A DNA stretch of 64,000 nucleotides from [Clostridium] citroniae WAL-17108 (GTDB lineage Bacteria > Bacillota > Clostridia > Lachnospirales > Lachnospiraceae): assembly GCF_000233455.1 (NCBI RefSeq), contig NZ_JH376426.1:180496-244495 (forward strand). Reading direction: 5' to 3'. The notes under the pieces were generated by a model. It saw only the letters and a program-made list of their open reading frames with translations, was not told the origin of the DNA and ran no database searches. Positions 59,372-64,000 of this stretch are shown here, piece after piece. Every line of letters starts with the position of its first letter. Position 1 is the stretch's first letter. Position numbers and translations under genes: made by a program.

Positions 59372-60214
59372 CTAATCAAACACCTCAATCTCCATGCTGG
59401 AGTGGGCGGGAACCCGTTGCTCCTCAGGAGGCAACTGCATGTAATCCCCATACAGAAGGGTCAGGACCTCATGCCAGCCCTTTGGTATCATCAGCTGTGT
59501 ATCCTCAAACGGGGCGTCCTCCACATTGTCGCACCAGTCCTGGTCCACGGTCACGTACAGGAAATCCGGCTGGTAGTTGCTGTAGTAGCGCAGTCTGCCC
59601 TTGCTTTTCCTGTCCTTTAATGCAAGGGCCCTCTGCATGGAGAAAATAGCCTTCATAGGGACGCACCGGCCCACACCGGCCAGGATACCCACAAATATCT
59701 TATTGGCCAGACTGTACTTTTTAAAATCCAGCTCATACCTGTGTCCCATGGCCATTCCGTATACCGCCATGTGCAGTAATTTTGTAATGGAAGCCCCCAT
59801 CCTGCCGGCAGGCAGCCTGTCTATGACAAACAGGTCCACCCACAGGTGGTTCAGCTTTCCCTCATAGAACCGCATTTGCGGGCTGTCTTCATGACACCTG
59901 CTGTTCTTATAGATGATCCGTGCCGTAAAATCATAGAATCCCTTCCCATTCCGAAAGCTGTCGGGCTCCACAAGCTCCAGACCTTGGGGAAGTTCCCTTT
60001 TTACCACCTTCATAAACGCATCGTACTGGTTTCTGGTAAATGCCACATCCGCGTCATCATCCCAAGGTATGAACCCCTTGTGGCGGACCGCACCGATCAG
60101 TGTTCCTGCATCCAGCATGTATTTGATATTGTATTTGCGGCAGATCCTGTCTATCTCTTTCAGGATCGTCAGATTGGCCTGATGGACCCGGCTCATATCA
60201 TAATCTGATTTCAT
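59372..60214 (-). CDS. LicD-family phosphotransferase
   Basis: 280 residues from the ATG at 60214 (GGAG upstream). LicD hallmarks: YMLDAGTLIGAVRHKGFIPWDDDADVAFTR near residues 30-60, a nucleotidyltransferase-like metal site with DDD. The family transfers phosphocholine or related phospho-groups to teichoic acid, capsule or glycan. With the CDP-sugar genes it suggests a phospho-decorated surface glycan. It overlaps nothing and lies 56 bases before the GT2 gene. Confidence 0.93.
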   Translation of the reverse strand: MKSDYDMSRVHQANLTILKEIDRICRKYNIKYMLDAGTLIGAVRHKGFIPWDDDADVAFTRNQYDAFMKVVKRELPQGLELVEPDSFRNGKGFYDFTARIIYKNSRCHEDSPQMRFYEGKLNHLWVDLFVIDRLPAGRMGASITKLLHMAVYGMAMGHRYELDFKKYSLANKIFVGILAGVGRCVPMKAIFSMQRALALKDRKSKGRLRYYSNYQPDFLYVTVDQDWCDNVEDAPFEDTQLMIPKGWHEVLTLLYGDYMQLPPEEQRVPAHSSMEIEVFD

Positions 60215-60233
60215 CTTACCGTACTCCTTTTCA

Positions 60234-61586
60234 CTATGCGCCCACTGCCTCACGGATGGTCTTTGCCATATGATCGATCATCTCATCCGTCATTCCCGGA
60301 TACACGCCCACCCAGAAGGTATCTGACATGATCCTGTCCGTATTGGCCAGCTCACCCACGATCCTGTATCCCGTGCCTGTGCTTCTCATCTCATCAAAAC
60401 ATGGGTGTTTAGTCAGGTTGCCTGCAAAGAGCATCCTGGTCTGGACGCCTTTTCCTTCCACATACCGCACTACCTGGTTCCGGTCCACTCCCTCCCGGCA
60501 TGTGATCAGGAAGCCGAACCAGCTGGGCTCAGAGTGAGGCGCTGCCTCGGGCAGGATCAGTTTGTCCTCCAGCCCCTTAAGGCCTGCCTTCAGGCGCGCA
60601 AAATTATGACGGCGGCGCTCCACAAAGGATGGGAACTTTTCAATCTGGGCGCATCCGATAGACGCCTGCATGTCGGTGGCCTTCAGATTGTATCCAAGAT
60701 GGGAATACACATATTTGTGGTCATATCCCAGGGGCAGCTCGCCGAACTGTTTGTCGAACCTGTGCCCGCACATATTGTCCCGGCCCGATGGACACACACA
60801 GTCCCGCCCCCAATCGCGGAAGGAGCGGATGATCTTGTTGAGAAGGGGATTGTCCGTGTATACGGCTCCGCCCTCTCCCATAGTCATATGGTGTGGAGGA
60901 TAGAAGCTGGAGGTCCCGATGTCTCCGATGGTCCCGGTAAATCTGGTCTGCTCCTTTCCCTCCGCCTCCACGGTATACCGGCTGCCCAGCGCATCGCAGT
61001 TGTCCTCCACCAGCCACAGGTTATGGCGCTCACAGAAGGACTTCACTGCCCTCAGGTCAAAGGGATTGCCCAGGGTATGGGCGATCATCACCGCCTTTGT
61101 CCTGTCTGAGAATGCCTCCTCCAGCTTAGTTACATCTATATTATACTGGGGAATGGTCACGTCCACAAATACGGGGACAGCCCCATACTGAAGTACGGGA
61201 GCTACGGTTGTGGGGAAGCCGCAGGCCACCGTGATGACCTCATCCCCTCTTTTGACCCTGCGTTCGCCCAGCAGCGGGGATGTCAGGGTCATAAATGCAA
61301 CCAGGTTGGCGGAAGAGCCGGAATTTACCAGGGAGCAGAACCTGATCCCCAGATAGTCCGCCAGCTTCTTTTCAAATTCATCCGTAAACCGGCCGGACGT
61401 AAGCCAGAATTCCAGGGCGCTGTCCACCAGGTTCACCATCTCATGGTAGTCATAGACGCGGGATGCATAGGGAATCCTGTCACCCTCCTTAAACGGGCCT
61501 TTCTTATTATGGAAGGTACTGCAGTATTCCTCCACCATGGCAAGGATCTGTTCTCTTGCCTCCGCTTCTGTTTTATGATCAAACAT
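60234..61586 (-). CDS. rfbH: CDP-6-deoxy-L-threo-D-glycero-4-hexulose-3-dehydrase (E1-type)
   Basis: PMP- and [2Fe-2S]-dependent dehydrase of the DegT/DnrJ/EryC1 fold, 450 residues. The usual PLP lysine is His232 (SFYPPHHMTMGEGG), the mark of E1 enzymes, and Cys197, Cys263, Cys265 and Cys273 match the iron-sulfur ligands (C-x-C-x7-C). It removes the C3 hydroxyl of CDP-4-keto-6-deoxyglucose en route to 3,6-dideoxyhexoses. It lies between rfbG and licD. The partner reductase (E3) is not visible. Confidence 0.94.
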   Translation of the reverse strand: MFDHKTEAEAREQILAMVEEYCSTFHNKKGPFKEGDRIPYASRVYDYHEMVNLVDSALEFWLTSGRFTDEFEKKLADYLGIRFCSLVNSGSSANLVAFMTLTSPLLGERRVKRGDEVITVACGFPTTVAPVLQYGAVPVFVDVTIPQYNIDVTKLEEAFSDRTKAVMIAHTLGNPFDLRAVKSFCERHNLWLVEDNCDALGSRYTVEAEGKEQTRFTGTIGDIGTSSFYPPHHMTMGEGGAVYTDNPLLNKIIRSFRDWGRDCVCPSGRDNMCGHRFDKQFGELPLGYDHKYVYSHLGYNLKATDMQASIGCAQIEKFPSFVERRRHNFARLKAGLKGLEDKLILPEAAPHSEPSWFGFLITCREGVDRNQVVRYVEGKGVQTRMLFAGNLTKHPCFDEMRSTGTGYRIVGELANTDRIMSDTFWVGVYPGMTDEMIDHMAKTIREAVGA

Positions 61587-61604
61587 AGTTCAAAATCTCC
61601 TCTC

Positions 61605-62672
61605 TCAATTCTCCCGGGTAAAAAACTCCCGTATCTGTCTGTCCATGACCTCCAGCATCTCCTCGCCCTCCAAATATGCCCTGGACCACTCCACGGTCTT
61701 TGCAATGGCTTCCTCCACCCCGTATCTGGGCTGCCAGCCAAATACCGACTTGATCCTGGAACAGTCCAGCTTCAGGAAACCGGCCTCATGGGGGCCTCCG
61801 TCATAGCGGTCGATCCACTTGATCCCCTGTCCCCATACGCGGCAGAACATATCCACCAGATGTCCGGTTGTCACGCAGTCCTTGTCATCAGGGCCCACAT
61901 TATAGTATCCCTGATAACGCCGGTCTTCATACTGCTTCATGGCAATGGTGAGGTAAACCGCCAGGGGCTCCAGCACCAGCTGGTACGGCCTTGTGGAGTG
62001 GGGGTTGCGAACAATGATATCCTTGCCGGCAGCAGCGGCTCTCACACAGTCCGGTATGATCCGGTCATTGGCAAAATCACCGCCTCCGATCACATTACCG
62101 GCCCTTGAAGTAGAGACAGCACAGCGTCCCTGGGACAGGAAGGATTTCTGGTAACTGTGGGTCACCAGCTCCGAGCATGACTTGCTGTTGGAATAGGGGT
62201 CAAATCCATCCAGGGGATCATTTTCCCTGTATCCATACTCCCACTCCTTATTCTCATACACCTTATCCGTGGTCACATTAAGGAACGAGCGCACGCTCTC
62301 TGTAAGCCGCACGCACTCCATCACATGGACGGTTCCCATCACATTGGTCTCATAGGTATACACCGGATCCTTATAGGAATCCCGCACAATCGGCTGGGCG
62401 GCCAGATGGAACACGATCTCAGGCTCCACCTGTTCAAACACATCCCGCAAATGCTTCAGGTCCCTCACATCCCCGGTCACGCTCTCCATGGTATCCTCAA
62501 GACCTGCGATCTCAAACAGGCTGGGATCCGTGGGCGGTTCAAGGGCATACCCCGTCACCTTCGCCCCCGCCAATGTGAGTATCCTGGAAAGCCAGGCCCC
62601 CTTAAACCCGGTATGGCCTGTCACCAGCACCCGTTTATCTTTATAAAACTTTGTCAATTCTTCCATGGTCAT
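61605..62672 (-). CDS. rfbG: CDP-glucose 4,6-dehydratase
   Basis: Extended short-chain dehydrogenase converting CDP-glucose to CDP-4-keto-6-deoxyglucose, 355 residues from the ATG at 62672 (GGAGG ten bases upstream). NAD motif VTGHTGFKGAWL at the N-terminus, then NVTTDKVYE and catalytic YSNSK. It follows rfbF and precedes rfbH, the standard order. Confidence 0.96.
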   Translation of the reverse strand: MTMEELTKFYKDKRVLVTGHTGFKGAWLSRILTLAGAKVTGYALEPPTDPSLFEIAGLEDTMESVTGDVRDLKHLRDVFEQVEPEIVFHLAAQPIVRDSYKDPVYTYETNVMGTVHVMECVRLTESVRSFLNVTTDKVYENKEWEYGYRENDPLDGFDPYSNSKSCSELVTHSYQKSFLSQGRCAVSTSRAGNVIGGGDFANDRIIPDCVRAAAAGKDIIVRNPHSTRPYQLVLEPLAVYLTIAMKQYEDRRYQGYYNVGPDDKDCVTTGHLVDMFCRVWGQGIKWIDRYDGGPHEAGFLKLDCSRIKSVFGWQPRYGVEEAIAKTVEWSRAYLEGEEMLEVMDRQIREFFTREN

Positions 62673-62740
62673 GATTCCAACGCCTCCCTGCAATCAATCA
62701 TTCTCCAACTGCCGGCAGCTCCGCAGCCGCACAGCTTTTC

Positions 62741-63517
62741 TCAATCTTTCCAAATCTTCCAGGGAGCTTTACCGGACTGCCACAATTCCTCCAGTTTCTT
62801 CATCTCACGCTGGGTGTCCATGCACTGCCAGAACCCGCTGTGGTAAAAGGATTTAAGCTGCCCCTCAGCTGCCAGCCTCTGCATGGGCTCCTTCTCGAAC
62901 ACAGTGGAATCCCCCTCCAGATAATCAAAGATACCGGGTTCCATCACCATGAAACCGCCGTTGATCAGGGCGCCGTCATTGTCCTCCTTTTCCCGGAAGG
63001 ACATAATGGTGTTGTCCTCATCAATATCCAGCACCCCCTTCATCTGCCCGATGTTCACGGTGGTGATGGTTGCCGTCCTGCCATGGGACTTGTGGAACTG
63101 CACCAGTTTGTCCAGGTCCACTGTGGATACCCCATCGCCGTAGGTGAGCATAAACGGCTCATTCCCAATATACGGCTGGATCCGCTTCACACGCCCTCCG
63201 GTCATGGTGTTAAGCCCTGTGTCCACCAGGGTCACCTTCCATGGCTCGGAATAGTTGTTGTGCACCTCCATCTTGTTATTGGCAAGGTCAAAGGTCACAT
63301 CTGATGTGTGAAGGAAATAATCCGCAAAAAATTCCTTGACCACGTACTGCTTATATCCAAGGCAGATAACAAAATCATGGAATCCGTATTCGGAGTAGTA
63401 CTTCATAATATGCCACATAATGGGCTTTCCGCCGATTTCAATCATGGGCTTTGGTTTCAGATGACTCTCCTCGCTGATCCTTGTGCCAAGTCCGCCTGCT
63501 AAAATTACAACCTTCAT
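62741..63517 (-). CDS. rfbF: Glucose-1-phosphate cytidylyltransferase
   Basis: Makes CDP-glucose from CTP and glucose 1-phosphate; 258 residues. Nucleotidyltransferase N-terminus VILAGGLGTRISEESHLKPKPMIEIGGKPI, then TYGDGVSTVD with the Mg-binding Asp and NGGFMVMEPGIFDYLEGD. First complete gene of the CDP-deoxyhexose set in the window. Confidence 0.97.
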   Translation of the reverse strand: MKVVILAGGLGTRISEESHLKPKPMIEIGGKPIMWHIMKYYSEYGFHDFVICLGYKQYVVKEFFADYFLHTSDVTFDLANNKMEVHNNYSEPWKVTLVDTGLNTMTGGRVKRIQPYIGNEPFMLTYGDGVSTVDLDKLVQFHKSHGRTATITTVNIGQMKGVLDIDEDNTIMSFREKEDNDGALINGGFMVMEPGIFDYLEGDSTVFEKEPMQRLAAEGQLKSFYHSGFWQCMDTQREMKKLEELWQSGKAPWKIWKD

Positions 63518-63539
63518 TCTTTTCCTCCATTATGTGCTT

Positions 63540-64000
63540 TTATCTGAAAATATTCAGCCTGTTTTCCTCTAAGATACGGAATGCCTCCTGGATCTTGTCC
63601 ACGCCTTTCCTGTACTCGTATGTGTCTTCCAGATCCTTCTTGGCGGCCTCCAGCTCCTCCCGGCTCATACCCGGGATCAGCGGGGCCATTGCCGCCTTTT
63701 TCTCAAAACTCGCCTCCCGGTTTGGGGCCTTCCTGATCTCATGATAAGTAGTATAACCATTTCCCGCCAGGATTGCAAGGCAGAATACTGCCGTCAGCCA
63801 CTGCCGCACCCTACGTTTTCCCCCGCCCTTATTCCAGGTAAGCGCAAAGGTAAGGACCAGCCCCAGGATCCCCACCTGGAACTGCAGGGCGTAGCGGGAA
63901 CTTAGGGCATATGTCTCACTCTCAAATATATAGCGGGATATGAATATGATCACATGGTTAAGCCCGCCTCCCACCAGCAGCATCATGGGAAATATGGTCC
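63540..64000 (-). CDS. Membrane protein, C-terminal part only
   Basis: The frame is open to the right edge, so the start lies outside. The visible 150 or so residues contain two or three hydrophobic segments (TIFSMMLLVGGG, LSSRYALQFQVGILGLVLTFALTW, WLTAVFCLAILAGNGYTTY) and a polar, charged C-terminal tail with PGMSREELEAAKKDLEDTYEYRKG. It resembles the end of a multi-pass glycosyltransferase or O-antigen-type membrane protein, fitting the polysaccharide cluster. I cannot name it. Confidence 0.75.
   Translation of the reverse strand, partial: TIFPMMLLVGGGLNHVIIFISRYIFESETYALSSRYALQFQVGILGLVLTFALTWNKGGGKRRVRQWLTAVFCLAILAGNGYTTYHEIRKAPNREASFEKKAAMAPLIPGMSREELEAAKKDLEDTYEYRKGVDKIQEAFRILEENRLNIFR

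Overview
The window reads as a chromosomal segment of a spore-forming, Gram-positive Clostridia member, most likely a Lachnospiraceae of the Clostridium bolteae/clostridioforme (Enterocloster) type. Support: a spoIIR sporulation gene, a CIRCE-controlled small heat-shock operon, strong AGGAGG ribosome sites, ispE of the MEP pathway, rpoBC without an outer-membrane gene context, many ABC uptake systems, and mid-range GC. The genus is inference. No rRNA, tRNA, insertion sequence, phage gene or CRISPR array was seen.

Layout. 1-9767: a ten-gene minus-strand operon (dhaK, dhaL, rpiB, a triosephosphate-isomerase paralogue, a Liv-type ABC transporter, an aldo/keto reductase that runs off the left edge), with a divergent DeoR-family regulator. 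The enzyme set matches tetrulose (erythrulose) catabolism to erythrose 4-phosphate, yet the transporter belongs to the branched-chain amino acid class. 9822-15784: a CUT1 sugar ABC transporter without ATPase, a GH43 glycosidase, and a divergent LysR regulator that appears to start at AUA. 16001-24548: rpoC and rpoB with a strong promoter and long leader, then a small membrane protein. 24657-29891: DUF1934 protein, ddl, spoIIR, a small protein, a GntR regulator, ispE and a DUF624 protein.

30111-38369: a membrane-anchored protein, a GNAT acetyltransferase, a cyclophilin, a MATE exporter, a DapA-family lyase divergent from an IclR regulator, an AstE/AspA-like deacylase and a second MATE exporter. 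The last two end an operon that begins with a peptide-type ABC importer (38351-43554) under a LysR regulator. 44774-46486: dnaJ-like and hsp20 genes under a CIRCE operator. 46575-54763: small unknown proteins, an AGCS Na+/amino acid symporter, a zinc phospholipase C-like protein, a secreted metallo-beta-lactamase-fold protein, a lipoprotein, a BCCT transporter and an HPr-like protein without its phosphorylation sites.

55007-58162: a TetR regulator followed by two TolC-family coiled-coil proteins, unusual for a single-membrane bacterium. 58377-64000: a surface-polysaccharide cluster (rfbF, rfbG, rfbH for a CDP-deoxyhexose, a LicD transferase and a GT2 glycosyltransferase) that continues past the right edge.
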